Positions 25,392 to 33,519 of a DNA stretch of 64,000 bases are shown here, piece after piece. How positions within the stretch are numbered: the first letter of the stretch is position 1; each line of letters opens with the position of its first letter. A program made the translations under genes and the position numbers. This DNA is from Actinomadura alba (GTDB lineage: Bacteria > Actinomycetota > Actinomycetes > Streptosporangiales > Streptosporangiaceae). A model generated the notes under the pieces. It did no database searches. It had not been told where the DNA came from and saw only the letters and a program-made list of their open reading frames with translations. The DNA lies in assembly GCF_014323705.1 (NCBI RefSeq), contig NZ_JABVEC010000009.1:124001-188000 (forward strand). Direction: 5' to 3'.

Positions 25392-25988
25392 TCAGGCTTC
25401 CTCTGAAACGGACATGGGGTTTCCGTCGCCGATCGCGGTGCGGATCTTCCTTCGAGCCCGATGCAGCCGCGACCGCACCGTCCCCACCGAGGTGCCGAGC
25501 GCCTGGGCCGTCTCCTCGTACGACAGATCGGCCCAGGCGATCAGCAGCAGAACCTCACGGTGTGCCCTGCTGAGACCGGCCAAGGCCTCTGCGAGCGACC
25601 GGTGCATCCCGGCCGCCACCACCCGGTCGTCGGCGCTTTCCATCTGAGTGCCATAGGTCTGGGCCACGGGGTCGGCGCCACTGCGGGCGAACGCCCGCAG
25701 CATCCGCGTCTCCCTGCGGTGGTGCTGCGCCATGACATTGGCGGCGATCCCGTACAACCAAGGCCTGGCGTCCGGTCGGCCGAGATCGTAGTGTCGGCGC
25801 TTCTCGAAGGCCCGGTAGAACGTCTCGGCGGTCACGTCATCGGCGATATCGTCCCCCAGCCTGCGGGCGACGTAACGGCTGATGTGGGGGGCGTGCCGCT
25901 CATAGAGTGCGGCGAAGATCCCGGGCTCGCGCCAAGACTGCTCGATGACAGCAGCGTCGCTCACGCCCTGTCGGCTCGTCACAGCCAT
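25392..25988 (-). CDS. RNA polymerase sigma factor, ECF (sigma-70 family)
   Basis: The 198-residue protein has region 2 (IFAALYERHAPHISRYVARR, DDVTAETFYRAFEKRRHYDL, PWLYGIAANVMAQHHRRE) and region 4 (LAGLSRAHREVLLLIAWADL, SYEETAQALGTSVGTVRSRL). The start is put at the ATG at 25988. Upstream the frame stays open for another 90 codons, but those belong to a duplicated kinase fragment, so a fusion product from 26261 is possible but unlikely. It is followed by its membrane partner gene. Together they form a cell-envelope signalling pair. Confidence 0.88.
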   Translation of the reverse strand: MAVTSRQGVSDAAVIEQSWREPGIFAALYERHAPHISRYVARRLGDDIADDVTAETFYRAFEKRRHYDLGRPDARPWLYGIAANVMAQHHRRETRMLRAFARSGADPVAQTYGTQMESADDRVVAAGMHRSLAEALAGLSRAHREVLLLIAWADLSYEETAQALGTSVGTVRSRLHRARRKIRTAIGDGNPMSVSEEA

Positions 25989-26110
25989 CCGGCTCCTGTC
26001 ACTTGCGCGTGCTCCTGCCGTACGCAGTGTGCGCTTCACCTGCTTTTCCCCGAACGCGAGATCCGGTTCCCTCGACGCGAACGCCGAGGGCCGGTGCGTT
26101 CTCGCGAAAT

Positions 26111-26296
26111 GCCAGGAGTCCTTCGCAGGCGGGAAGTCGCGAGGGAAGGCCCCGGTGAGCATCCAGTACAGGCAGGCGGCGAGGGCCCACACGTCGACCT
26201 CGGGCTTGCTGTACTTGAAGTTGATGACCTGCTGCCTCGGCATGAAGTACGGCTTGCCCATGGCGCTGCCGGTATGGGCGAACCCGCTGAGACCGG
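26111..26296 (-). repeat. 186-bp duplicate of a kinase gene segment
   Basis: Bases 26111-26296 align without gaps to 32385-32570, inside the FHA-kinase gene, with 8 differences (about 96% identity). It encodes kinase subdomains VIII-IX (MGKPYFMPRQQVINFKYSKP and AACLYWMLTGAFPRDF) in the same orientation. The reading frame runs on into the sigma factor, giving an open but probably meaningless fusion. The other copy lies 6.3 kb away. Confidence 0.9.
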
Positions 26297-26342
26297 AAAC
26301 GGACGGCGGCTATCTCAGCAGAAGCAATCCTCTTGGGAGGTT

Positions 26343-26834
26343 TCAGCGGTGGGCCTGTAGCCGGATGTCGAACCAGGTGGTTCTGCCCTCGTCGTCGAGT
26401 TGGGTACGCCAGCCGTCGGCGAGTTCCTCGACGAGGTGAAGGCCGTGGCCGCTCTCCGCGAAGCCGCTCCGCCGCATCTGCGGCTCGGTGCACGCGCCTC
26501 CCTCGTCGACGACGTATATGCGGAGCCGATCTGCGCGTACGTGGACGGCGACCAGGACGTGACCGCCCTTGTCCGAGTCGGTGTGCAGGATGCAGTTGGT
26601 GACGAGCTCGCTGGCGCACACCTCGATCCGGTCCAGCGCAGGATGATCGGCGCCAAGTACTTCACGCAGGAAGTGACGGACGTCTCCGACTGAGCTGGGG
26701 ATACCGGGGAAGATCTTCCTCTCCAGCAGCGGTGGCGCGCTGAGGCCGCGATATCCCCCACAAGGCCCAGCCGCGGAATCTGCCGGGGATCCGCTGGTCA
26801 CCACGTCGCTGTCGCGGTACGGGGCGGCATCCAT
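26343..26834 (-). CDS. ATP-binding protein, HATPase/anti-sigma (RsbW-like) family
   Basis: The 163-residue protein has the GHKL ATPase motifs: N box SELVTNCILHTDS, G1 VVDEGG, and G2 GHGLHLVEELADGW, and ends with the usual strand RTTWFDIRLQ. Such small kinases are typical partners of XRE regulators in actinobacterial clusters related to abaA and whiJ. The ATG at 26834 lies inside the 3' end of cassette gene C copy 3 (37 bp overlap), so it is the last gene of the A-B-C operon in this copy only. It probably phosphorylates or sequesters a regulator. Confidence 0.82.
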   Translation of the reverse strand: MDAAPYRDSDVVTSGSPADSAAGPCGGYRGLSAPPLLERKIFPGIPSSVGDVRHFLREVLGADHPALDRIEVCASELVTNCILHTDSDKGGHVLVAVHVRADRLRIYVVDEGGACTEPQMRRSGFAESGHGLHLVEELADGWRTQLDDEGRTTWFDIRLQAHR

Positions 26835-27076
26835 GATGCATGGAGCTGGCTCCGCGACCTCTTGTCCAGCGGCGAGCAGGCAGACCCTAACGTTCGTCGT
26901 TCGCGCGGCGGCCACACCCGCGCATCGGTGATCGCACTGGCGAGCCCGTGCGGGGTCTGCGCCTCGATCAATCGGTCGTCCATCACGGCCCAGAAGTGAC
27001 GGGTCGCATGCCCGAACCACAGCGTGACGGTCGGGAATCGGCGCCTGAGCAGGTGCAACTCGTACGGAACATTCAC
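26798..27076 (-). CDS. Cassette gene C, copy 3 (unknown small protein)
   Basis: The core NVPYELHLLRRRFPTVTLWF, TRHFWAVMDDRLIEAQTP, GLASAITDARVWPPRE matches the other copies. The GTG at 27076 has GGGGA 7 bases upstream; the frame is also open to an ATG at 27142 (MAEPINPRADRPWW). After the core a Ser/Arg-rich tail of 35 residues follows and overlaps the start of the HATPase gene. It is 65 bp behind gene B of the same cassette. Function unknown. Confidence 0.65.
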   Translation of the reverse strand: MNVPYELHLLRRRFPTVTLWFGHATRHFWAVMDDRLIEAQTPHGLASAITDARVWPPRERRTLGSACSPLDKRSRSQLHASWMPPRTATATW

Positions 27077-27145
27077 GTTGGAGTCCCCTCTCGTCCTGAG
27101 CCACCACGGGCGGTCGGCTCTCGGATTGATCGGTTCCGCCATGGC

Positions 27146-27454
27146 TCACCACTGACCGCCCGGGTGGATGGGATCGCGGCCCAACAGCAGCGCGGCCAGG
27201 CGGTCTCGGAAAGTTCGGGTCCCACCGCGGTCCCCGTCTACCGACGCGGCGGTACGGGACGCAGCCTCCGGGGGCGTAAGGCTTCGGTCGCCGCACCGCC
27301 GCGCCGGGATGGGGTCGTACGGCCCGACGACCTTGCTCCGGCGGGTCTCGAGCCGTACGACGTCGTCCGGGCCTTCCCCAGCCCGAGACGGTGAAGCGGG
27401 CGTGCCGTCCGCGCACTCCGGCGCGCCCACGATCATGTGCCACATCACGCCCAT
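27146..27454 (-). CDS. Cassette gene B, copy 3 (unknown small protein)
   Basis: The 102-residue protein shares MGVMWHM, SRAGEGPDDVVRLETR, GPYDPIPARR and FRDRLAALLLGRDPIHP with the other copies. Its start overlaps the 3' end of gene A by 10 bases, unlike copies 1, 2 and 4, where a 2-nt gap separates them. Coupled translation is likely. No domain was recognised. Confidence 0.58.
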   Translation of the reverse strand: MGVMWHMIVGAPECADGTPASPSRAGEGPDDVVRLETRRSKVVGPYDPIPARRCGDRSLTPPEAASRTAASVDGDRGGTRTFRDRLAALLLGRDPIHPGGQW

Positions 27455-27906
27455 GGCCCTGGCCCTACCGCGTCCGGGCCGTAACTCGCCGAGGGATATT
27501 GAAGTCGCTTCCGATGGGTCCGGAGATCAGCCAAGCCAGCGGAAATCGCCTCAGGTGGGATCGCGTCACCGTTGCTTTCGGACGGGTCCGTGAACAGTGG
27601 AGCGAGATTTCCCCAGGAGGCCGGCCAAGGGACCTCATCCCACAGGATCGCACCGCTACCCGGGTCGATCTGGCAGCGCGCTACCAGACCTTCGTAGAAA
27701 TAGCCGGTGTGGGAGAAGCTGACCGCCACCCGGTGGACGAGTCCCCGCGCTCCGGCTGGGGCAGCGCGTAGTGCCTCGCAGACGTGCGACAACGCGCGAG
27801 CGTGATCGTCAGTCACTCCGAGCGAGCCTCGCGCGCCAGCACAGGGAGGCACTATGAGGGTCCACGAGTAGAGCCGTGGAGGTTCCCAACGTTCACGGAT
27901 CGGCAC
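27445..27906 (-). CDS. Cassette gene A, copy 3, divergent member
   Basis: The 153-residue product starts MPIRERWEPPRLYSWTLIVP and keeps the general plan of gene A (GSLGVTDDHARAL, then a strand VHRVAVSFSHTGYFYEGLVA, then DPGSGAILWDE), but it is much less similar than copies 1 and 2 are to each other and lacks the CxLSWLG core and the C-terminal VREAI segment. It lies in the same place, divergent from the XRE gene at 28031. It therefore seems to be an ancient paralogue adapted to a different partner regulator. Confidence 0.6.
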   Translation of the reverse strand: MPIRERWEPPRLYSWTLIVPPCAGARGSLGVTDDHARALSHVCEALRAAPAGARGLVHRVAVSFSHTGYFYEGLVARCQIDPGSGAILWDEVPWPASWGNLAPLFTDPSESNGDAIPPEAISAGLADLRTHRKRLQYPSASYGPDAVGPGPWA

Positions 27907-28030
27907 CGATTCGACCCTTTCAATGTCTCCGTGAGTGACGTCTACGATGCGCTGGGTAGCCGGTACATGGCCATGACAGCGCTAGACATCTACCGACATC
28001 TATCTGTCGTGGACATGCCGCAAGGTGTCC

Positions 28031-28783
28031 ATGAATGGCACCATCGCCCGCATGAACGAGCGACTGCGTCGGGCAATGTTGCGCCGCGGGCTGGACACTG
28101 AGTCTCTGGCCGAGTCCGCCGAGGTGAGCGTCAAGAGCGTGGAGCGCTGGATACGCGGCGATGTCGTTCCGTACCCACGCAGCCGATACCGCGTCTCGGC
28201 GATCTTGCAGGAGGATGAGTCCTACCTGTGGCCCGGGTCCGTTGATAAGGCTTCTTTGACCGGAGCTGAGCTGATCTCGTCCTGGCCGCGGCGTAACGAT
28301 GTACCGCAGCATCTGTGGACAGAACTTCTCCGCCAATCTGAGCGGAACGTCGACTACCTGGCGTACGCGGGTCTGTTCCTGGCAGAGGAACATCCGGATT
28401 GGATACCGCTGCTGCGAGCCCGTGCGGAATCTGGTGTCCGGGTACGGCTACTCATCGGCGATCCGCAAAGTCGGCAGTTGGCCTCTCGCGATACGGAGAA
28501 GCAGATCGGTGGAGGCGTCGCCGGGCGGGTAGCCGCCGTCCTGGCCTACTACAAGCCGTTGGCGGGAACGGTCGCGATCCGGTTGCACGACACACCGTTG
28601 TACAACTCTATCTACCGGTTCGACGACGACATGATCATTAACTCGCACGTGTACGGCATCCTCGCCGCGTACACACCGACTATGCACATCCGCCGGGTGG
28701 ACGGCGCCTACTTCAACACCTACCTCGAGTCCTTCGAACGCGTATGGGCTTCCGCCCGGTCACTGGACGGCGGTGAAGCGTGA
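28031..28783 (+). CDS. HTH regulator with degenerate PLD-like domain, cassette copy 3
   Basis: The 250-residue protein has an N-terminal HTH (MNERLRRAMLRRGLDTESLA, SAEVSVKSVERWIRGDVVPY) and a C-terminal domain from about residue 85 with the pattern of phospholipase-D-like folds: RNVDYLAYAGLFLAEE, LRARAESGVRVRLLIGDPQS, and IYRFDDDMIINSHVYG. The catalytic HxK motif of PLD enzymes is absent, so it probably senses a ligand rather than cutting phosphodiesters. AAGG lies before the ATG at 28031; GTG at 28025 and ATG at 28052 are alternatives. Its stop overlaps the NUDIX start (GTGA). It is divergent from genes A-B-C and the HATPase. Confidence 0.75.
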   Translation: MNGTIARMNERLRRAMLRRGLDTESLAESAEVSVKSVERWIRGDVVPYPRSRYRVSAILQEDESYLWPGSVDKASLTGAELISSWPRRNDVPQHLWTELLRQSERNVDYLAYAGLFLAEEHPDWIPLLRARAESGVRVRLLIGDPQSRQLASRDTEKQIGGGVAGRVAAVLAYYKPLAGTVAIRLHDTPLYNSIYRFDDDMIINSHVYGILAAYTPTMHIRRVDGAYFNTYLESFERVWASARSLDGGEA

Positions 28784-29274
28784 GTCCGAAGAGGAAGCGC
28801 CGGATAGACCACTGGCAGGACCCGAACGCTCCCGAGCCGACGAGCCGTAAGCCGTCCGCGAGCGTGCTCGTACGGGATGAAGCCGGCCGGGTGCTGCTCC
28901 TCCGCCGGACCGACAACGACCTGTGGACCATCCCAACCGGCGCCCTCGAGAAGAACGAGACGATCCGCGAATGCGGAATCCGTGAGTGTAAAGAGGAGAC
29001 CGGCGTCGATATCGAGATCACGGGGCTCGTCGGAGTGTTCACCACGCCCGAGCACATCATCGAGTACCGCAAAGGCAAGAAGACAACCGAGGTACGCCAA
29101 CCGGTCAACGTGTGCTTGCACGCCCGCCCGATCGGTGGCCAGGCCACCACGACCGATGAAGCGTCAGAGGTTCGCTGGGTGGCTCCAACGGACCTCGGCT
29201 CTTACGAGATCCATCCAGCGCTACGCCGCCGCATCGAACACGGCCTGAATCACGCAGAGCCACATGTCGACTGA
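28780..29274 (+). CDS. NUDIX hydrolase
   Basis: The 164-residue protein contains a complete NUDIX box, GALEKNETIREC followed by GIRECKEETGVDI (consensus GX5EX7REUXEEXGU), preceded by ASVLVRDEAGRVLLLRRTDN and followed by VGVFTTPEHIIEYRKGKKT. It should hydrolyse a nucleoside diphosphate linked to another group. The GTG start overlaps the stop of the HTH/PLD-like gene, so both are made together, and a nucleotide-derived ligand for the regulator is an attractive idea. Truncated relatives of this gene are found at 10499 and 59635. Confidence 0.9.
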   Translation: MSPKRKRRIDHWQDPNAPEPTSRKPSASVLVRDEAGRVLLLRRTDNDLWTIPTGALEKNETIRECGIRECKEETGVDIEITGLVGVFTTPEHIIEYRKGKKTTEVRQPVNVCLHARPIGGQATTTDEASEVRWVAPTDLGSYEIHPALRRRIEHGLNHAEPHVD

Positions 29275-29773
29275 AGCCTCGTACCTCGTGGCCCGACCGC
29301 CGCGCGTGGGCGGTAACAGCCGAAGTATGGCCGCAACCTTCGTGCCGCTCTTGGCATGTACGTGGCCAGACACCCTATATAGGACCGAGCTGCAGAATCG
29401 ATTCAGCGCCTCCCTCTCCACTGAAGCGCTGATCCGCGCGCGGGGCGATATCTTGCACGGTCGTCCGGCGGCGGTCATCGAATACGGGAAGCTCGGCCGG
29501 TCGGTGGCAGCGATGCTGCATGCCAAGCATGTCGGCGTCACGGTCTACGACTCCGACCCTGTGCGGCGGACACAAGCCCTGTCCCAGGGGTTCCGGACCG
29601 CTTCCACGCTGGCCCAGGCGATCGCCGGGGCCGGCGTGATCGTGTGCGCCACCGGGAACCTGGCGCTACGCGAAGACGACTTCGCCAAGGTCGCCAACCG
29701 AGCGGTGAGGGACGCGACCGAACGCAGCCTGATCGCCGCGACCTGGCTGCGCTATTTCGATGGGACGTCATGA
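29264..29773 (+). CDS. Rossmann-fold protein related to the NAD domain of S-adenosylhomocysteinase, partial
   Basis: Of 169 residues, positions 60-135 resemble the NAD-binding domain of adenosylhomocysteinase: GRPAAVIEYGKLGRSVAAML, VTVYDSDPVRRTQALSQGF, and AGVIVCATGNLAL. The catalytic N-terminal domain is missing, and the first 50 residues look unrelated, so it is probably a truncated gene. The ATG at 29264 overlaps the NUDIX 3' end by 11 bp, and its stop overlaps the start of the next short frame. Stand-alone members with this domain are seen beside XRE genes in actinomycetes, which leaves open a real function. Confidence 0.6.
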   Translation: MSTEASYLVARPPRVGGNSRSMAATFVPLLACTWPDTLYRTELQNRFSASLSTEALIRARGDILHGRPAAVIEYGKLGRSVAAMLHAKHVGVTVYDSDPVRRTQALSQGFRTASTLAQAIAGAGVIVCATGNLALREDDFAKVANRAVRDATERSLIAATWLRYFDGTS

Positions 29774-29919
29774 GCATCAGCACCGACGAGATCCGTTCCA
29801 CCCTGGCCCGCTACCTGGGCCGCCACCCCGACGAGGCCGACCAGATCCGTCGTACCGTTTCGAACAGCCCCGAATCGGCCCGCAATGCACTGCCCGACGT
29901 CGGCAGGAGCTCCTTGTGA
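29770..29919 (+). pseudogene. N-terminal fragment of a second NUDIX-type protein
   Basis: The 49-residue frame reads MSISTDEIRSTLARYLGRHP then DEADQIRR, which resembles the opening helix that precedes the catalytic domain in a group of actinobacterial NUDIX proteins. It then ends after unrelated residues. Its ATG overlaps the stop of the previous gene (ATGA), as in an operon. The remaining catalytic part is absent, so the gene is truncated. The assignment relies on memory of the N-terminal pattern. Confidence 0.45.
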
Positions 29920-30341
29920 CCGTCCCCCTCAACCCGGTCCACCATTGAACTCCTCCAGCCGTCGATGCCGAGATGATCATATTTCGGACGGAGCCGTCTC
30001 TGAGAGTGCCGCTGCGAGGATCTTTTGCTGCTGGGCGTCCCTACTGTGCCGCTCGCTCGCCCATGCCATGTACGAACAGCCGGGCCTCGTTGAGGGCTAT
30101 AGAGTCGCTCGTTCATGTGCCGACGGACGCGCTCGCGCGGGTTCGGACACCACCCGCAGGTGACGCCACCTCCGGCTGAAAGCGACAACGCCCCACGATC
30201 GCGGCCGCCGAACCTGATCGCCTGCGGTCCGCTGCCGCCGGGCGCGGATCTGGCCTGAGCCTCACGGCGGATCCCGCCGCTCAGGAGGGCGACCCGCGCC
30301 CGTCGGCGTCACGTGGCTGGGTGTTCGTCCGTATTGCGCTG
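29920..30341. other. Intergenic region at the right border of cassette copy 3
   Basis: No gene is supported. The sequence is unusually mixed, with an AT-richer start (GATGATCATATTTCGG near 29971) and a hairpin-like segment near 30255-30285 (CTGAGC to GCTCAG with GGCGG/CCGCC inside) that may terminate the DHFR-like gene coming from the right. It could be the scar of the truncated NUDIX gene. Confidence 0.35.
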
Positions 30342-30950
30342 CTACACGGCGGAACCGTAGGAGGGCTCGCCCGCGTACTCGTAGGCGACGTAGACAACGC
30401 CGGACTTGGTGGTGGTCGACCTGATGAGTTCCAGTCCGGCCGGGGTGGTTCCGTCGGCGAACAGCCGCTTGCCCTGACCGAGGACGACGGGGAAGACCAG
30501 CAGATGGTACTCGTCGACCAGCTCGGCCGTCTGCAGCGTGCGAAGCAGGTCGCTGCTGCCCTGGACGAGGATCACCTCGTCGGTGCGCTTCTTGAGATCG
30601 GCGATCGTCTGGGCGGCCTCACCCGCCAGAACCTTGACGTTCTGCCACTCGGCGGTCATCGGGGTCCGCGTGGCCACGTACTTTCGCATGCCATTGATCT
30701 GCTCGGCGCCTTCTGCCTCGGACGCGTTCGGCCAGTAGGAGGCGAGGATCTCGTACGATCGGCGCCCCAACAGCATGGAGTCGGCCTGCTCGAACACCGC
30801 GCCCATGACCTGGTCAAACCCCTCATCCACATGCGGCGCCATCCATCCGCCCTGCCGGAAACCGCCGGAGTCGTCCTCGCTCGGCCCGGCGGGAGCCTGC
30901 ATGACGCCATCCAACGAAACGGAGGTCGCAACCACCAGCCTGCTCGTCAT
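30342..30950 (-). CDS. Dihydrofolate-reductase-like (RibD C-terminal) protein
   Basis: The 202-residue protein begins MTSRLVVATSVSLDGVMQAP after AAGGAG, typical of the YyaP/YwjB group of the RibD C-terminal domain family. Further markers are DSMLLGRRSYEILASYWPN, TDEVILVQGSSDLLRTLQTA and DEYHLLVFPVVLGQGKRLF. These proteins have a dihydrofolate reductase fold and probably bind NADPH; substrates are unknown. It is divergent from a LysR gene 119 bp away, with a perfect dyad between them, so LysR probably regulates it. Confidence 0.88.
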   Translation of the reverse strand: MTSRLVVATSVSLDGVMQAPAGPSEDDSGGFRQGGWMAPHVDEGFDQVMGAVFEQADSMLLGRRSYEILASYWPNASEAEGAEQINGMRKYVATRTPMTAEWQNVKVLAGEAAQTIADLKKRTDEVILVQGSSDLLRTLQTAELVDEYHLLVFPVVLGQGKRLFADGTTPAGLELIRSTTTKSGVVYVAYEYAGEPSYGSAV

Positions 30951-31035
30951 CGTCGCTCCTTCTGCGTACTGGTCGATTGGGGGTCCAGGACACAACAGCA
31001 GGTGGCACGGGTCCAGCAGATCTTTGGCCTAAGTT

Positions 31036-31052
31036 GACAACCATCGGTTGTC
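31036..31052. promoter_or_regulatory. Palindrome in the LysR/DHFR-like intergenic region
   Basis: GACAACC-ATC-GGTTGTC is a perfect 7-bp inverted repeat, 17 bp before the LysR start, framed by CCTAAG and CCTAAGG. Its place between divergent genes fits the autoregulatory site of a LysR protein. A TTGACA-like box overlaps it at 31034. Confidence 0.6.
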
Positions 31053-31069
31053 GCCTAAGGTCAGCGAGC

Positions 31070-32035
31070 ATGGATCTCGACTTGGCCCAGGTTCGGGGGT
31101 TCGTGGCGGTGGCCGAGCGGCTGCACTTCGGCCGGGCCGCAGCGACGCTGTTCGTCTCCCAGCAGGCGTTGTCCAAGCGGATCCAGCGCCTGGAACAGGC
31201 CATCGGCGAGCCGCTGTTCGTACGGGGGAAGCACGGCGTGGAGCTGAACGCGGTGGGGGCTCGGTTCTTGCCGTATGCCCGTGAGCTGATCGCTGCCGCT
31301 GATGCCGCCGTCGTGGCGGCCAGGTCTGATTCGCGGCCGTTGCGCGTCGACGTGTGGGGGCATCTCCAAGCGCCGCTGCGCCTTGTTTCCCGTCTGATCC
31401 GCGAATGCCCTGACCTGCTGGTCGATGTGAGCATGCGCCGCAGCCTGGGTGCCGCGGCCGATGCGCTGCAGCGCGGGGAGATCGATGCGGCCTTTGGACG
31501 CGTCCATGACCTGGCGGACCCGTGGCCGACGCGTCTGAGGAGTCGGCTCGTGTATCTGGAGCGCGACGCGATCGGGCTCCCCGCAGCCCACCGCCTCGGC
31601 AACGCCGCGGTCATCCAGACCAGCGAGCTACGGGGCGAACGCCTGTGGATGCCCGGCACGGCGACTCCACCCGAGGTGATGGGGTTTTGTCGCCGGTTCG
31701 CCGAGCACTTCGGAATGGAGCTGGACACCGGAGGTCACAACCTGGGGCCGGATCACGTGCTCGATGTGCTCGGTTCGGATCCGATCGCGTGCACGCTGGT
31801 CGGGAGCGACTGGCATGTCCCAGCCGATGCGGCGGTCCGGAAAGTCCAGCTCCGACCCCAGCCGTGCTTTCCGTGGTCGCTGGTGTGGCGCGACGGCGAT
31901 CGGCACCCGCACCCGCACCTGCCACGGCTGCTCGGGTTCGTCGAGAAGACCGGCCGCGATGAGGACTGGCTCGTCTGTCGCCCCGGCCGCGACTGGATGC
32001 CGGAGATCGACCTCCCAGACCTCGTCCACGGTTGA
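31070..32035 (+). CDS. LysR family transcriptional regulator
   Basis: The 321-residue protein has the LysR HTH in its first 60 residues (QVRGFVAVAERLHFGRAAAT, LFVSQQALSKRIQRLEQAIG, EPLFVRGKHGVELN) and a periplasmic-binding-like effector domain (LRVDVWGHLQAPLRLVSRLI onward). Its usual length is kept. It is divergent from the DHFR-like gene, which is its likely target through the palindrome at 31036. The inducer is unknown. Confidence 0.92.
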   Translation: MDLDLAQVRGFVAVAERLHFGRAAATLFVSQQALSKRIQRLEQAIGEPLFVRGKHGVELNAVGARFLPYARELIAAADAAVVAARSDSRPLRVDVWGHLQAPLRLVSRLIRECPDLLVDVSMRRSLGAAADALQRGEIDAAFGRVHDLADPWPTRLRSRLVYLERDAIGLPAAHRLGNAAVIQTSELRGERLWMPGTATPPEVMGFCRRFAEHFGMELDTGGHNLGPDHVLDVLGSDPIACTLVGSDWHVPADAAVRKVQLRPQPCFPWSLVWRDGDRHPHPHLPRLLGFVEKTGRDEDWLVCRPGRDWMPEIDLPDLVHG

Positions 32036-32229
32036 CCCCGAACCGGCGTTTTCGCAGTTCACGCCGCCGTAATGAGTTGAAGGACGACTGCTGAAGCCGT
32101 CCTAGCCAGTCGGCACCGGTCGCGAGCTAAGGCCGCCGTATCGTCTGCGGTGCCACGCGCAGCCGACCGCGAACAACTGCATGATCACGGCGATGAGGGG
32201 GGCGGGCGTATCGAGGTGCCCGCATTCCG

Positions 32230-33519
32230 TCACGTCTGCTCGAGTGCGTGGCGGAGGTCGGCGGCGGTGGTGAACCCGATGGCCGGACGGTCGCGCAGCG
32301 CCTGGTCGAGGGTCTCGGCGAGGCGCACGGGGACGGCGGGGTTCCGTTCCCGTACGGGGACCGGTGCGTCCTGCAACACGACCTGCCAGGGGTCCTTGGC
32401 AGGCGGGAAGTCGCGGGGGAACGCCCCGGTGAGCATCCAGTACAGGCAGGCGGCGAGGGCCCACACGTCCACCTCGGGCTTGCTGTACTTGAAGTTGATG
32501 ACCTGCTGCCTCGGCATGAAGTACGGCTTGCCCATGGCGCTGCCGGTACGGGTGAGCCCGCTGAGACCGGCCTGGTCGAACGACTTGGCGAGCCCGAAGT
32601 CACTGACCTTCGCCACGGGGCCCTCGCCGAGCGGTCCGGGCTGCAGCAGGACGTTGTGCGGCGTCAGGTCGCGGTGCACGACGCCCTGCCGGTGAGCGTG
32701 ACCGAGACCGTCGAGCACCTGGAACGCGATGGGCAGCGCCTCCTGGACGGTGAGGACGCCGCCGCGCCCGGTGACGAGGTCGTGCACGCTGCCACCGGCG
32801 CAATATTCCAGGGTGAAGAAGAACGTCCGGCCGTCGCTGCCGAGGTCGTACAGCGAGGCGATGTGGGGGTGCCGCAGCTTGTGGCTGACCTCGGCCTCTC
32901 GCAGGAACCGCTCGCGCGCCCGATCATCCGCCGCCACCTTGGGCAGCATGGCCTTGACCGCGATGGGGATCCCGGTGACCTTGTGCCGGGCGAGGAAGAC
33001 CGCGCCCATTCCGCCTCGTCCGAGCTCGCGCTCCAGCCGGTAGTCGGCGAGCGCGGCCAGGGCGGGCTCGCCGCCCGCCGCCCGGTCGACCAGGTGCCGT
33101 ACCACCTCGCCCGGGTCGGACGGTGTGAGCGCCGGGCCGGGAGGCTCCGACTCTGGGGCATCGATGTGCACGCGCAGCACGGTCGGGCCCAGAGCGATCT
33201 CGTCGCCGCTGCGGAGGTCGTACTCGGGGAACAGCGAGTGGTCCGCCTCCCCGGGTGCCTGGCCGGCCTCCCGCTGCCCGATCTTGACGCCGTTGACGTA
33301 CGTGCCGTTGAGGCTGCCGAAGTCGCGGACGCGGATGTCCGGCGGGTTGATGTCCAGCAGGCAGTGGTGCCGCGAGATGGTGCGGTGGTCGCTGTCGTCG
33401 GGAACCCGCGGCGAACAATCCGCCGCGCGCCCGACGATGCAGGTCGAGCGTTCGCCGAGGACGAACCTCCGGCCCCGCAGTGCCCCCTCGGTGACCTCCA
33501 GCGTGACGGTCGCCTTCAT
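32230..33519 (-). CDS. FHA-domain Ser/Thr protein kinase
   Basis: The 429-residue protein has an N-terminal FHA domain (residues 1-110: VGRAADCSPR, ISRHHCLLDINPPDIRVRDF, GSLNGTYVNGVKIG), which binds phosphothreonine, followed by a complete Hanks-type kinase domain (residues 155-425): LGRGGMGAVFLAR, IAVKAMLPK, VVHRDLTPHNVLL, KVSDFGLAKS. There is no membrane segment. Its ATG overlaps the stop of the upstream kinase-WD40 gene (ATGA), so the pair is translationally coupled. The FHA domain may bind the autophosphorylated partner kinase, which would create a relay. A 186-bp part of this gene is duplicated at 26111. Confidence 0.92.
   Translation of the reverse strand: MKATVTLEVTEGALRGRRFVLGERSTCIVGRAADCSPRVPDDSDHRTISRHHCLLDINPPDIRVRDFGSLNGTYVNGVKIGQREAGQAPGEADHSLFPEYDLRSGDEIALGPTVLRVHIDAPESEPPGPALTPSDPGEVVRHLVDRAAGGEPALAALADYRLERELGRGGMGAVFLARHKVTGIPIAVKAMLPKVAADDRARERFLREAEVSHKLRHPHIASLYDLGSDGRTFFFTLEYCAGGSVHDLVTGRGGVLTVQEALPIAFQVLDGLGHAHRQGVVHRDLTPHNVLLQPGPLGEGPVAKVSDFGLAKSFDQAGLSGLTRTGSAMGKPYFMPRQQVINFKYSKPEVDVWALAACLYWMLTGAFPRDFPPAKDPWQVVLQDAPVPVRERNPAVPVRLAETLDQALRDRPAIGFTTAADLRHALEQT

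Noticed and set aside
25989-26261. Kinase-sigma factor fusion protein starting at 26261
   Set aside because: The extra 90 codons come from the duplicated 186-bp kinase fragment plus frame-open filler. The sigma factor has a normal start at 25988.
27991-28020. GACATCTA-type direct repeats upstream of the copy 3 HTH gene as a CRISPR-like array
   Set aside because: Only two or three very short units with irregular spacing and no spacers of equal length.
29264-29773. A complete S-adenosylhomocysteinase gene
   Set aside because: Only the NAD-binding part is recognisable; the catalytic N-terminal domain and the C-terminal tail are missing.
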